From assembly GCA_938023905.1 (NCBI GenBank), contig CALJCO010000081.1, forward strand, positions 1 through 21,096: 21,096 nt of DNA. Direction: 5' to 3'. This document shows, one piece after another, positions 6,021 to 14,408 of this stretch. Every line of letters starts with the position of its first letter. Position 1 is the stretch's first letter. The notes under the pieces are model-generated. The model did no database searches. It had not been told where the DNA came from and saw nothing but the letters and a program-made list of their open reading frames with translations. The stretch is from an uncultured Collinsella sp. (GTDB lineage: Bacteria; Actinomycetota; Coriobacteriia; Coriobacteriales; Coriobacteriaceae). Position numbers and translations under genes: made by a program.

Positions 6021-7073
6021 CTAAACGAACCGTACCCCAAATCCGCGTTTGATGAACGGCAGCAGCTCCATTGCCTCGGACGTGATATGGCCCGCAACGT
6101 TCATGCGCTCGTCGCCGGGAAGATCGACCCGCGAAATCTCAAGCTCGCCTTCGTAGCGCCCATAGCCGCTATTGCTCACAGCGATCGACCCCGCCTTTCG
6201 CGGCCGGCCGGCACCGGTATCCGCCGGCACGGAATCTGGCTTAAGCGTCGTGCGCGACTCCTGAGACCTAAAGATGAGGGTGCTCGAATCGGGCCGGTCA
6301 TGATGAATCTGCCCACGTACATAGGCATAGCCGGACTCAAGCTCGCATTGCAAATCCACGTATCCGGCAGAAACTTGAGCAAACTGTGCCCAACCCGCAT
6401 CGGAAAGATCGGGGTCGCCGACCAAAACAATGTCGCAATCGGCGCCATGTGCGAGCTCAAGCATGTTGAGGGCAACCTTTGACGCGCGACCGCGCTGCGC
6501 CTCAACCGTCGGCAGTCCCTCGAACACCGGCCCGCGAACGTTGGCATCGCCCGGCACAAAAGCCATGATTTCGAAGCCGAGCGCCGCAAGACGAAGATTC
6601 GTCCGAGCAACATCTTCAAGAGCTAAACCGGTATAAGGCTTGGGATAAAAATTGTGGCAGGCGGCAAAACGAGTCACATCGGCACCGGCTTCTCGCCACG
6701 ATGCGATTTCATCAGAACTCACTGTCGATGCATTGACCACAATGCGAAATACACCGGACAGCTCCGCGACCCGCCGGGCGCTAAAGCCATAGTCCAAACG
6801 AAGGTATTCCAGTCCCAAATCGCGCAAGTCCTCGATGCGCTCAAGCCCGAGCAAATCGCACGTTCGCGGCCCCACATCGGCAATGAGCGCAATACCGCGA
6901 GCGGAAAGCAGCGACAGCGCCTGGCGAACCTTATCGGCATACGCCGCTCCCCCATCCTCGGGAATATGCAGCGAGGTAAACGCATAGCGCGCACCCGCCG
7001 CGGCACCACGCTCAATTGTCCGCTCAATATCCTGCAGAGGGCTGGAAAGATAAATCGAAATACCCGTTTTCAC
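6021..7073 (-). CDS. mupG: 6-phospho-N-acetylmuramidase MupG (DUF871 family)
   Basis: The 350-residue protein starts MKTGISIYLSSP and contains LIADVGPRTCDLLGL, LRLDYGF and ACHNFYPKPYTGL, features of the DUF871 outer-surface-lipoprotein-like family with a TIM-barrel first part and a small C-terminal beta domain. The Staphylococcus aureus member MupG hydrolyses MurNAc-6P-GlcNAc inside the cell. The neighbours murR, murQ and murP on the same strand strongly support the same role. The start is GTG, with AAAGGAG nine bases upstream. A terminator hairpin whose T-run directly abuts that ribosome binding site separates it from murP, so expression may depend on read-through. There is no signal peptide, which fits a cytoplasmic enzyme. 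Confidence 0.9.
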   Translation of the reverse strand: MKTGISIYLSSPLQDIERTIERGAAAGARYAFTSLHIPEDGGAAYADKVRQALSLLSARGIALIADVGPRTCDLLGLERIEDLRDLGLEYLRLDYGFSARRVAELSGVFRIVVNASTVSSDEIASWREAGADVTRFAACHNFYPKPYTGLALEDVARTNLRLAALGFEIMAFVPGDANVRGPVFEGLPTVEAQRGRASKVALNMLELAHGADCDIVLVGDPDLSDAGWAQFAQVSAGYVDLQCELESGYAYVRGQIHHDRPDSSTLIFRSQESRTTLKPDSVPADTGAGRPRKAGSIAVSNSGYGRYEGELEISRVDLPGDERMNVAGHITSEAMELLPFIKRGFGVRFV

Positions 7074-7089
7074 GCTTCAACGCTCCTTT

Positions 7090-7123
7090 AAAAAAGGCCG
7101 GCGGAGCAGTTAGCCCCGCCGGC
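7090..7123 (-). terminator. Intrinsic terminator between murP and mupG
   Basis: GCCGGCGG (7097-7104) pairs perfectly with CCGCCGGC (7116-7123) around an 11-nt loop. On the minus strand the stem runs into six T, immediately followed by the mupG ribosome binding site (7083-7089). It would reduce mupG expression relative to murRQP, or act as an attenuator. Confidence 0.8.
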
Positions 7124-7190
7124 ACAACCATAGCATCAAGAGATCTGCGGCACGTCAAGACGTTCGAATGACATAGCGCGCAGTATCAGG

Positions 7191-8621
7191 CTACTCGCCA
7201 AAAAACTCGTTGATCTTCTGCTCGTCCACGCCAAAGAACCACGTCAGGACAAAGCCGGCGACATAGGCAAGCAGCATAGCGGCAACGTAGCCGAGCTGCT
7301 GACCAGGAACGACGATCAACAGGCCAAACAGACCGGAAACACCCTGGGAAACCGTGCCGATGTGAAGCAGCGCTGCAAGCGCGCCGCCAAATCCGGCACC
7401 CAGGCAGGCCGTCACAAACGGACGAACGAGCGGCAGCGTAACGGCATACATCAGAGGCTCGCCCACGCCCAGGATGCCAACGGGGATGGACTCGGCGACA
7501 TACTTCTTGAGCTTGGCGTTCTTGGTCTTAAAGTACAGCGCCAAACCGGCACCGACCTGGCCGCCGCCAGCCATCATAAGGATGGGCAGCAGGTAATTGA
7601 TGCCCTTGGTAGCGCCGTCGGGATCGTTGAGCATAGCGTGGATCGGCGTGAGCGCCTGATGCAGGCCGACGGACACCAGCGGCAAGAAGCCTGCCGACAG
7701 GATATAGCCGCCCAGGACGCCCAGCTTCTCGAAGATAAAGGTGAGGACGCTAAAGATCGCGGCCGTCAGCCAAGCGCCAACCGGCTGGATGACAAGCATC
7801 AGAGCAAAGGCGCCGATGATGAGCACCAGCAGCGGGGACAGGAACGTATCGAGCGCGTTGGGCATGACCTTGCGAATCTGACGCTCCATCCAGGCGAAAA
7901 ACGCACCAGCGATGAGAGCCGCGATCATACCGCCCGCTGCGGGGTTGTACTGCGCATTGGTGAGCGGCAGCAGAATGGCAGTGGCAGGATCAGCAGCGCC
8001 AGGCGCAAGCAGGGGCATGGCGCTGTTGGCGATGCACATCATGCCGGCGATACCGCCCAGTGCAGCGGAGCCACCAAACTCGCGCGCTGCGTTATAGCCC
8101 ACCAAAATGGGCAGATAGGCGAAGAGGGCCCAACCCATGGAGCGAATGCCCTGATACCACCACTCGCCCGCAAGCGCACCCGCCGTCGAGACATTGATGA
8201 CGTTGCAGATACCGTTAATGAGGCCAGCCGCAATGATGCCGGGAAGCAGGGCGACGAAGACGTTGGAAATCTTCTTAAGGAAGGCCTGAACCGGTTTGGA
8301 CTCGTACTTGGCCTTCTGCGCGGCCTTGTTTGTGGCCGCAGCGTCAACTACGCTCTCGTCAGCAACGCCTTTCGCAAGGCCGGTGAGCTTGGAGAATTCC
8401 TCGAGCACCTTATTCACCTTGCCCGGACCCAGCACGATCTGCATCGTGTCGTCCTCGACCAGGCCCATCACGCCGTCGAGTGCCTTAATACCCTCCGTGT
8501 CAACGTTGCTCGTGTCTTTGACGGTCACGCGCAGGCGCGTCATGCACGCCGCGTTTGCGAGCACGTTGTCTTTACCGCCCAAAAGATCCAGCAGCTTTTG
8601 AGCCAGCTCTTTGTTCGTCAT
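7191..8621 (-). CDS. murP: PTS EIIBC component, N-acetylmuramic acid type
   Basis: The 476-residue protein has an N-terminal EIIB domain (residues 1 to about 85) with the phosphorylated cysteine in NAACMTRLRV (Cys26), a linker, and a C-terminal EIIC membrane domain (about 110-470) with many hydrophobic helices and a GVGEPLMYAV motif. It would import and 6-phosphorylate a sugar. Substrate identity comes from the operon: murR and murQ upstream and mupG downstream point to MurNAc or MurNAc-GlcNAc. No EIIA domain is attached, as in MurP, so EIIA must come from elsewhere. The ATG follows AAGGAGG. The sequence alone would not separate it from other glucose/sucrose-superfamily permeases. Confidence 0.9.
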   Translation of the reverse strand: MTNKELAQKLLDLLGGKDNVLANAACMTRLRVTVKDTSNVDTEGIKALDGVMGLVEDDTMQIVLGPGKVNKVLEEFSKLTGLAKGVADESVVDAAATNKAAQKAKYESKPVQAFLKKISNVFVALLPGIIAAGLINGICNVINVSTAGALAGEWWYQGIRSMGWALFAYLPILVGYNAAREFGGSAALGGIAGMMCIANSAMPLLAPGAADPATAILLPLTNAQYNPAAGGMIAALIAGAFFAWMERQIRKVMPNALDTFLSPLLVLIIGAFALMLVIQPVGAWLTAAIFSVLTFIFEKLGVLGGYILSAGFLPLVSVGLHQALTPIHAMLNDPDGATKGINYLLPILMMAGGGQVGAGLALYFKTKNAKLKKYVAESIPVGILGVGEPLMYAVTLPLVRPFVTACLGAGFGGALAALLHIGTVSQGVSGLFGLLIVVPGQQLGYVAAMLLAYVAGFVLTWFFGVDEQKINEFFGE

Positions 8622-8678
8622 AACTCCTCCTTGTATTGGGTATCTCTTCTTGATGTCATATCTACTCACGCCGTGCAC

Positions 8679-9602
8679 CTATTGGGCATCGGCATTGCTC
8701 TTCTCATGGCCCCTCACCGCAGCACGGACATGGCCGCGCGCCCGCTCAAGAGCTACCGCAGCCTGCTCGGCATCGCAGTCCAGCAGCACCGAGACAATAG
8801 CGGTTTTTACGTGGCCGCCGGCATCTGCAAGCGCCTGAACAGCGCGCTCGCGCGTGCAGCCGGTCGCCTCCATCACGATGTTCTGGCCGCGCACCACCAA
8901 CTTCTCGTTCGTCTGCTGTACATCGACCATCAGGTTTTGGTACACCTTGCCAATCTTGACCATGGCACCGGTCGAAATCATATTGAGAATGAGCTTTTGG
9001 ACCGTTCCCGCTTTGAGCCTCGTTGAGCCGGTCAGCACCTCGGGACCGGGCACGGGCTCAATGGCAAGATCCGCGCTCTCCCCGATCTTCGACCCTTGGT
9101 TACAGGCAATTGCGATGGTCTTGCACCCAGTTGCTTTGGCGTACACAAGGCCGCCCACCACATAGGGAGTACGACCGCTTGCCGCCAGGCCAACGACAAG
9201 ATCCTTATCCGAGAGTCCACGCTCCCGCAGGTCGCTCACGCCAAGCTCCTCGCTGTCTTCGGCGCCTTCGACGGCCTTGATAAACGCCGTCTCGCCTCCG
9301 GCAATGAGCCCGACGATCAGATCGGGTGACACGCCAAACGTGGGCGGACACTCCGAAGCGTCGAGTACGCCCAGACGACCGCTGGTGCCTGCGCCCATGT
9401 AAAAGACGCGCCCGCCGCGCTCGAGTGCCTCAGCAGCCCAGTCGATTGCTGTGGCAACCTGGGGCAACACTTTCGTGACCGACTGGACGGCACGAAGATC
9501 CTCATCATTCATCGTCGTGACGATTTGCAGCGATGTCATCGTATCGAGGTCCATTGACCTTTGATTACGCTGTTCGGTCGTGAATTTTGTTAAATCGAGC
9601 AT
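8679..9602 (-). CDS. murQ: N-acetylmuramic acid 6-phosphate etherase MurQ
   Basis: The 307-residue protein is MurQ, which cleaves the D-lactyl ether of MurNAc-6P to give GlcNAc-6P and D-lactate. The signature GAGTSGRLGVLDASECPPTFG is complete, with Glu84 in SECPP, and Glu115 in VEGAED; these correspond to the catalytic pair Glu83/Glu114 of the Escherichia coli enzyme. The SIS sugar-isomerase fold spans most of the protein, and a C-terminal helical part starts around residue 255. The ATG is preceded by GAGGTG six bases away; the gene starts ten bases after the murR stop, so the two are cotranscribed and perhaps coupled. Confidence 0.97.
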   Translation of the reverse strand: MLDLTKFTTEQRNQRSMDLDTMTSLQIVTTMNDEDLRAVQSVTKVLPQVATAIDWAAEALERGGRVFYMGAGTSGRLGVLDASECPPTFGVSPDLIVGLIAGGETAFIKAVEGAEDSEELGVSDLRERGLSDKDLVVGLAASGRTPYVVGGLVYAKATGCKTIAIACNQGSKIGESADLAIEPVPGPEVLTGSTRLKAGTVQKLILNMISTGAMVKIGKVYQNLMVDVQQTNEKLVVRGQNIVMEATGCTRERAVQALADAGGHVKTAIVSVLLDCDAEQAAVALERARGHVRAAVRGHEKSNADAQ

Positions 9603-9612
9603 TTCATTCACC

Positions 9613-10464
9613 TCATCTTTCCTGTTTCTCGATGTAGTTTTGCTTAATGACATGCGTCGCCCGCTCGTAGTCGCTGGCAACGTAAGCAGCGTACAGGGCA
9701 TCGACAACCATAAGCTGGGCCATACGCGAGGCCATGGCACCGCTGCGGACCAAGGGCTCGCTTGCAGCAACGCCGAGCACGGCATCGGCCATGGTGGCAA
9801 GCTTGGATGATCCATCTACTTTGGTAACGGCCACAACAGGACAGTTGTGACGTTGAGCCTCGGCGGTGCAGTCCAGCACCTCTTGCGTCAAGCCCGAGTA
9901 GCTAAAGGCAATGCCGATATCGCCTTCGTGCATGTTCTTGGCACACAGGAGCTGATCATGCCAGTCGTCGTACAGATGGCACTCTTTGTCGACACGCATG
10001 AGCTTTTGCGCCAGATCGTGCGCGACCAAACGAGAGGCACCGATACCGAACAGATTGACCGCGCGTGCCCGCTTAAGATGGGCCGCGCATCGCTCCAAGA
10101 CGGTGTAATCGAGGGTTCGCGCCGTCGCCTCGATCGTGCGCACGTTGCTTTTCATCACCTTCCCCACGATACGTTCGACGCTGTCATCCATGGAGATGTC
10201 CTCGAGGGCAACGTCTTTCTTGTCACCCAAGAGCGCCAGTTCGGCAATCAGTTCGCGCTGGAACTCCTTGTAGCCCGCAAAACCCAAGCGCTTGCAAAAA
10301 CGCAAAATGCTCGAGGGCGAGGAGAACGTGGCATCAGCAAGACTGCGGACGGACAGCCCGATCACCTCATGCGGATGAGCGCTCACGTATGCGATGACAT
10401 TGCGTTCCGCCGGACTCGCGCTGAGCTCACGCTCGCGAAGCCGCAAAAGCAATCCGTTTGCCAT
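9613..10464 (-). CDS. murR: RpiR/MurR-family transcriptional regulator
   Basis: The 283-residue protein has an N-terminal RpiR-type helix-turn-helix (about residues 15-75, including SVRSLADATFSSPSSILRFC) and a C-terminal SIS sugar-phosphate-binding domain (about 120-260, GIGASRLVAHDLAQKL and SYSGLTQEV). It most likely senses MurNAc-6P and controls this operon, of which it is the first gene. The ATG at 10464 is chosen because GGAGG lies eight bases upstream; a GTG three codons earlier overlaps the ribosome binding site. RpiR proteins can repress or activate, and the sequence does not settle which. Confidence 0.93.
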   Translation of the reverse strand: MANGLLLRLRERELSASPAERNVIAYVSAHPHEVIGLSVRSLADATFSSPSSILRFCKRLGFAGYKEFQRELIAELALLGDKKDVALEDISMDDSVERIVGKVMKSNVRTIEATARTLDYTVLERCAAHLKRARAVNLFGIGASRLVAHDLAQKLMRVDKECHLYDDWHDQLLCAKNMHEGDIGIAFSYSGLTQEVLDCTAEAQRHNCPVVAVTKVDGSSKLATMADAVLGVAASEPLVRSGAMASRMAQLMVVDALYAAYVASDYERATHVIKQNYIEKQER

Positions 10465-10509
10465 CTCAAACACCTCCGTTGAGAAGAATTAAAGACCAAC
10501 GAACGATTC

Positions 10510-10538
10510 GTACCGGATATAAACAGCTTTTACGGTAC
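10510..10538. promoter_or_regulatory. Candidate operator of the mur operon
   Basis: GTACCG (10510-10515) and CGGTAC (10533-10538) form a perfect inverted repeat with a 17-base AT-rich centre, about 45 bases upstream of murR. RpiR-family regulators bind palindromes near their own promoter, which makes this the best local candidate. The assignment is an inference. Confidence 0.35.
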
Positions 10539-10563
10539 ATTGTGCCGCATCGTGGCGCACAAA

Positions 10564-10587
10564 GGGCGAGCGTTCTACCGCTCGCCC
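10564..10587 (-). terminator. Hairpin terminator after the VanZ-like gene
   Basis: GGGCGAGCG (10564-10572) pairs perfectly with CGCTCGCCC (10579-10587) around six bases. On the minus strand it is followed by TTTGTG, a modest tail. It separates the VanZ-like gene from the mur operon. Confidence 0.65.
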
Positions 10588-10668
10588 CTCAAATCCGACC
10601 GCTCGGAAATACGCGCGACACAAAATAATTCAACAAGGTCGCATTATCAGAAACGGGTTTGTTACCGG

Positions 10669-11250
10669 CTAGCGCCTCGCATGGGCGCCGATCGGCCGAG
10701 TCGCATAGCGCACCAACGCCGCTGCCAGCAATACCAACAGCATGGCGGTGACATAGCCCGCAGCATCGAATCCTAAATCGATAACGTCGAAATGCCTGCC
10801 GGGAACAAAGATCTTATGTGCCTGATCGCCAACGGAGCAGACGGCGCAAAAGAGCAACACGGGCACGCAACGGGAGCATACGCTCCACGGACGCCTGGAA
10901 AAGCAAACCACGACCACCGAGGCGAACAATCCGACGAAGAAAAACTCTACGGTATGGGCAACACGTCGGACGTTCGTGCCCACCCACATGCGAATGGAAG
11001 CAAGTCGGCCAGACCGGACATTCGAAGCAGCCGAATCGGTGCACCCGGTCATCCCGTTCTCGGTCTGAGCTTCACCCGCGACATCGGCAGCCTGTACGCC
11101 CGTAGCCTGACCCTCCACCACACGCGCGGTGGACTCGCTCAGCAACGACGTCTCCACCGCATTTTGCTCCGTCAGCACCCAGATGCCCGCCAGCGTTGCA
11201 GCGAACAGAACGATCGCGGTCCATCCGATTATTTGTTTTACGCGCGCCAA
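10669..11250 (-). CDS. VanZ-like membrane protein
   Basis: The 193-residue protein has an N-terminal membrane helix (residues about 7-25), a polar linker (about 28-95), then a VanZ-like core: RRVAHTVEFFFVGLFAS, a hydrophobic helix (about 130-142), DQAHKIFVPGRHFDVIDLGFD and a last helix (about 160-182). The HTVEFF and DQxHxxFVPGR..D..D patterns are characteristic of VanZ-like domains. VanZ itself gives low-level teicoplanin resistance, but most homologues have no known function and there are no other van genes here. The start is taken as TTG with GGAGG seven bases upstream; any longer version lacks such a site. Confidence 0.8.
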   Translation of the reverse strand: MARVKQIIGWTAIVLFAATLAGIWVLTEQNAVETSLLSESTARVVEGQATGVQAADVAGEAQTENGMTGCTDSAASNVRSGRLASIRMWVGTNVRRVAHTVEFFFVGLFASVVVVCFSRRPWSVCSRCVPVLLFCAVCSVGDQAHKIFVPGRHFDVIDLGFDAAGYVTAMLLVLLAAALVRYATRPIGAHARR

Positions 11251-11354
11251 GGGCCTACCTCCTTTTTTGAATATCAGCGAGTGTAGCCCCAAATGACATC
11301 GCCATCGTATCAAAATTTGAATCGCAACAGGAAGCGACAAAGCGACGCAAACCC

Positions 11355-11960
11355 CTACCCCGCCTCGCGCATCCAGCGATCAAACGTCCCCACGCACACG
11401 CCCAGGCACTTTGCTGCCTGGCTGCGGGTAATATCGCCCGCCTCATAGCTATCCCGTACCAGATCAAACTGAGGAGGGCACGGCTTGCGAGGTCGACCGA
11501 AACGGACCCCTCGCGCCCGCGCCGCTGCAATTCCCTCCGCTTGGCGCCGATGGATATTCTCGCGCTCCACCTGCGCCACGTAGCTCAGCAGTTGCAGCAC
11601 AATATCGGCAATCAGGGTATTAGTCACATCCGGCGTGCCGCTTGCCCTGACGCGCGTGTCAAGCAATGGCATGTCCAACACCACAATGGCAACCCCGAGC
11701 TCCTTGGTAATGCGTCGCCATTCCTCAAGAATCTCAGAGTAATTACGGCCAAGTCGGTCGATAGAAAGCACCACCAGCACGTCCCCGTCTCCCAGGACGT
11801 GCAGCAGCTCGCGATACCTCGGGCGATCGAAGTCCTTGCCGCTCGCATGGTCGGCATAAATATTCGCCGAGCCCACGCCATAGGCGCCCAGCGCATCCAG
11901 CTGCCGATTAAGATTCTGATCGCGCGAACTCACCCGCGCATAACCGTACACCGTCGCCAT
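11355..11960 (-). CDS. Small serine recombinase (resolvase/invertase family)
   Basis: The 201-residue protein has the full resolvase/invertase layout: catalytic Ser11 with Arg9 in YGYARVSS, the SIDRLGRN motif (Asp68, Arg69, Arg72), a long dimer helix, and a C-terminal helix-turn-helix (about residues 177-198, SQAAKCLGVCVGTFDRWM). Such enzymes catalyse site-specific inversion, resolution or integration. There is no transposase nearby, so it is an orphan in this window. A 39-bp palindromic site lies 19 bases upstream, the usual place for a resolvase target or operator. The ATG is preceded by GGGGATGAG, an ordinary but close ribosome binding site; an in-frame TTG ten codons upstream is possible. 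Confidence 0.9.
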   Translation of the reverse strand: MATVYGYARVSSRDQNLNRQLDALGAYGVGSANIYADHASGKDFDRPRYRELLHVLGDGDVLVVLSIDRLGRNYSEILEEWRRITKELGVAIVVLDMPLLDTRVRASGTPDVTNTLIADIVLQLLSYVAQVERENIHRRQAEGIAAARARGVRFGRPRKPCPPQFDLVRDSYEAGDITRSQAAKCLGVCVGTFDRWMREAG

Positions 11961-11979
11961 CTCATCCCCGCTTTCTTGT

Positions 11980-12018
11980 AAACCTGCCAAAAAGGGACAG
12001 GTTTATTTTGGTAGGTTT
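11980..12018. repeat. Palindromic site upstream of the recombinase gene
   Basis: AAACCTGCCAAAA (11980-11992) and TTTTGGTAGGTTT (12006-12018) pair at 12 of 13 positions with a 13-nt centre. A third copy of the half-site, CAGGTTT, lies inside at 11998-12004. The layout of several inverted half-sites before a recombinase gene suggests a binding site for the recombinase dimer. A dispersed genomic repeat is the main alternative. Confidence 0.55.
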
Positions 12019-12080
12019 TACCTCTCGAATAGCAGGTAAGCGGGCGGCCGAGCGGACGGCAAGGTAGCTATGATCCAAAT

Positions 12081-12112
12081 GCGGAGGGCGGCCCCGAAAG
12101 ACCGCCCTCCGC
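12081..12112 (-). terminator. Hairpin terminator after rnr
   Basis: GCGGAGGGCGG (12081-12091) pairs perfectly with CCGCCCTCCGC (12102-12112) around ten bases. The minus-strand tail ATTTGG is weak, so termination may be partial or need Rho, but stem and position fit a terminator 26 bases after rnr. Confidence 0.65.
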
Positions 12113-12137
12113 TCTCCCGCCATGAGTCGAGATTTGG

Positions 12138-14273
12138 CTAATGGATAAGCTTAAAGTCCAAGTGCCCACGCGTGGTATTGACGCGCGAAACCTCGATAAT
12201 CACGCGCTGGCCCAGTTCATAGCGAGTCCCCGTGTCGGCGCCCGTCAGCGTAAGCGCATCCTCGTCGAACTCGAACCACTCGTTGCCCAGACTCTTGATC
12301 GAAACCAAGCCTTCGACCTGCGTCAGGTCCAAGCGCACAAAGAGGCCCATGCTGCTGACCCATGAGACCGTTCCGGCATAGCGCTCGCCCAGGCGATCCT
12401 CATAGTACTGGGCAATCTTGATCTTTTGCGTCGCATGGCTAGCGGCATCTGCCGCGCGCTCGGCATCGCTGCATGCGCGGCAGATCTGCGGCAGAATGCG
12501 CGGCAGCGACTCGCGCCCCTTGCCGATCAGCCGCGGTGTACGGACCAGGGCGTCCTTGCCGCCGAGCTGCTCATAGGCCAACTGCAGTTTGAGCACGCGG
12601 TGCACCACCAGATCGGGGTAGCGACGGATGGGACTCGTAAAGTGACAGTAGCACGGCGCGGCGAGCGCAAAGTGGCCCTCGTTGCGCGGCTTGTACAGTG
12701 CGCGCTGCATGCTGCGCAGAAGCAGCGTGTTGACGAGCGGTGCGTTGGCCGTACCGGCGGCAGCATCAACTGCAGCCTGTAGCTCATCGGGACTCCCCAG
12801 GGCGATACCGGCAGCACGGCGATCGTCGATGATGCCCAGCTGCGCCAGCGCAACGGCGGCACCGTGCAGGCTATCGGGGCTCGGATCCTCATGCACGCGA
12901 TAGCAGGCCTCGATATCACGGTCTGCCAGCCACTCTGCAACGCACTCGTTGGCGAGTAGCATGGCTTCCTCGATAAGCGACGTGGCACACGAACGCTCGC
13001 GCGCCACAATCTGCACGGGTACTCCGTCCTCATCCAATAGAGCGCGAATCTCGGCCGTGTCAAAATCGACTGAGCCGCGGGCACGACGAATACGACGGCG
13101 AAGTTCGGCGAGTTCGTTGGCGGCGACAAGGAAATCGCCGAGGTCGACGTTATAGCCGCGAGCAGTTTCCTCGCACGCAAGACCGCGCTCAAGCGCCTCC
13201 TCGCGCGAGGCCTCAGCAGCCGCAACATCCTCAGCGGCGCCTTCCAGCACCGAATACTCAACCGCGTCGGCACGCACCAGCAGCGCCTCGGCGCCGTCAT
13301 AGTCCATACGCACACGCGAGCGAATCACGCTGGGGTACGGATCGTAATGCCGCACGCGACCCTGCGCATCGAGCTCAATGTCAACGGTAAACGCAAGACG
13401 GTCCTCGTCAGGGCGAAGCGAGCATAGGTCACAGGACAGGCGTTCGGGCAGCATGGGAAGCACGCGATCGGCCAGATACACCGATGTCGTACGATGGCGA
13501 GCCTCAAGATCGATATGCCCGTCCCAAGCCACATAGTGAGAAACGTCAGCGATATGCACACCCAGCTTGTAGCCACCCTCGGGCGTGCGCTCAAGCGAAA
13601 TGGCATCGTCAAAGTCGCGCGCGTCGACCGGGTCGATCGTGATGACAAAGCGGTCGCGCAGATCGCGGCGGAGCGGGTCCTTAAGCGCCGCGGACACATC
13701 GAGCGAAAGCCCCTCGGCCTCGTCCAGCGCGGCCTCGGGATAGCTATCGGTATAGCCGTAACGCGCCATCACGTATTGAACGCCCAAATCGGGCGCGTCA
13801 TCTCCGCCAATGCGGCGTTCGATCGTCACGGTGCCCGATTCCAGGCGCGTCGGGTAGGTCAAAATGCGCGCGACAACGGCATCACCCGGGTGGACGCCCA
13901 GACGATCCGCCGAGGTATCCTCGGGCAGAATGAAGAAGTCGGCCTTCAGGCGCGAATCGAGCGGCTCGATCACACCGAGCGGACCAGCGGTCTGGTACGT
14001 ACCCACCACGCTTATGGCTGCGCGCTCAACCACGCCTTCGATCACGGCGCGCCGCTCACCGTGCGGGCTGTTCTTAATGCTCACGGCTACGGTATCGCCA
14101 TCCATGATCTCGCGCTTACCGCGGCCCATGACCTTGTAGTCGCCGTTTTCGGTTACAACGTAGGCGCTATGCTCATGGAGCTGCACGCGCCCGGTCAGGC
14201 TCGGACGGCGTTCGCTGCGCACCGGCCCGCGCTTATTGCGAGCTCCACGCTTATGCTTGTTATTGCGCCCCAT
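12138..14273 (-). CDS. rnr: Ribonuclease R
   Basis: The 711-residue protein is a 3'-to-5' hydrolytic exoribonuclease of the RNase II/R family. It has a basic N-terminus, cold-shock-like OB domains (about 25-150), the RNB catalytic domain (about 200-530) with IDPVDARDFDD giving Asp214, Asp220, Asp222 and Asp223 at the spacing of the E. coli metal-binding aspartates, the HFTSPIRRYPDLVVHR motif late in RNB, and a C-terminal S1 domain (about 628-711). It degrades structured RNA and works with SmpB/tmRNA in quality control; smpB is 8.5 kb further along on the same strand. The ATG follows AGGAGG. A terminator separates it from ftsX. Confidence 0.96.
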   Translation of the reverse strand: MGRNNKHKRGARNKRGPVRSERRPSLTGRVQLHEHSAYVVTENGDYKVMGRGKREIMDGDTVAVSIKNSPHGERRAVIEGVVERAAISVVGTYQTAGPLGVIEPLDSRLKADFFILPEDTSADRLGVHPGDAVVARILTYPTRLESGTVTIERRIGGDDAPDLGVQYVMARYGYTDSYPEAALDEAEGLSLDVSAALKDPLRRDLRDRFVITIDPVDARDFDDAISLERTPEGGYKLGVHIADVSHYVAWDGHIDLEARHRTTSVYLADRVLPMLPERLSCDLCSLRPDEDRLAFTVDIELDAQGRVRHYDPYPSVIRSRVRMDYDGAEALLVRADAVEYSVLEGAAEDVAAAEASREEALERGLACEETARGYNVDLGDFLVAANELAELRRRIRRARGSVDFDTAEIRALLDEDGVPVQIVARERSCATSLIEEAMLLANECVAEWLADRDIEACYRVHEDPSPDSLHGAAVALAQLGIIDDRRAAGIALGSPDELQAAVDAAAGTANAPLVNTLLLRSMQRALYKPRNEGHFALAAPCYCHFTSPIRRYPDLVVHRVLKLQLAYEQLGGKDALVRTPRLIGKGRESLPRILPQICRACSDAERAADAASHATQKIKIAQYYEDRLGERYAGTVSWVSSMGLFVRLDLTQVEGLVSIKSLGNEWFEFDEDALTLTGADTGTRYELGQRVIIEVSRVNTTRGHLDFKLIH

Positions 14274-14350
14274 GGCGCCTCCTAACTATCGATTGCGAAC
14301 TCCAAAGAGTCTACCCAAATGATCCGTTTTCCTGCCGTCCCCTAGGGATC

Positions 14351-14384
14351 AAAAAACGGGCCGCCCCGCAAGAGACGACCCGTT
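14351..14384 (-). terminator. Intrinsic terminator after ftsX
   Basis: AACGGGCCG (14355-14363) pairs with CGACCCGTT (14376-14384) at eight of nine positions, and on the minus strand the stem runs into six T. It ends the ftsE-ftsX transcript before rnr. Confidence 0.8.
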
Positions 14385-14408
14385 GGAAGGGATGAATTCC
14401 AGGCATGC

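Noticed and set aside
7362..9026. A 554-codon open frame on the plus strand over murP and murQ
   Set aside because: It is antisense to two clear genes with complete family motifs; its composition (rich in Arg, His, Gln, Gly) is typical of a shadow frame in G+C-rich DNA.
10669..11250. Vancomycin resistance cluster
   Set aside because: The VanZ-like gene stands alone, with no vanA/H/X/Y/R/S genes in the window.
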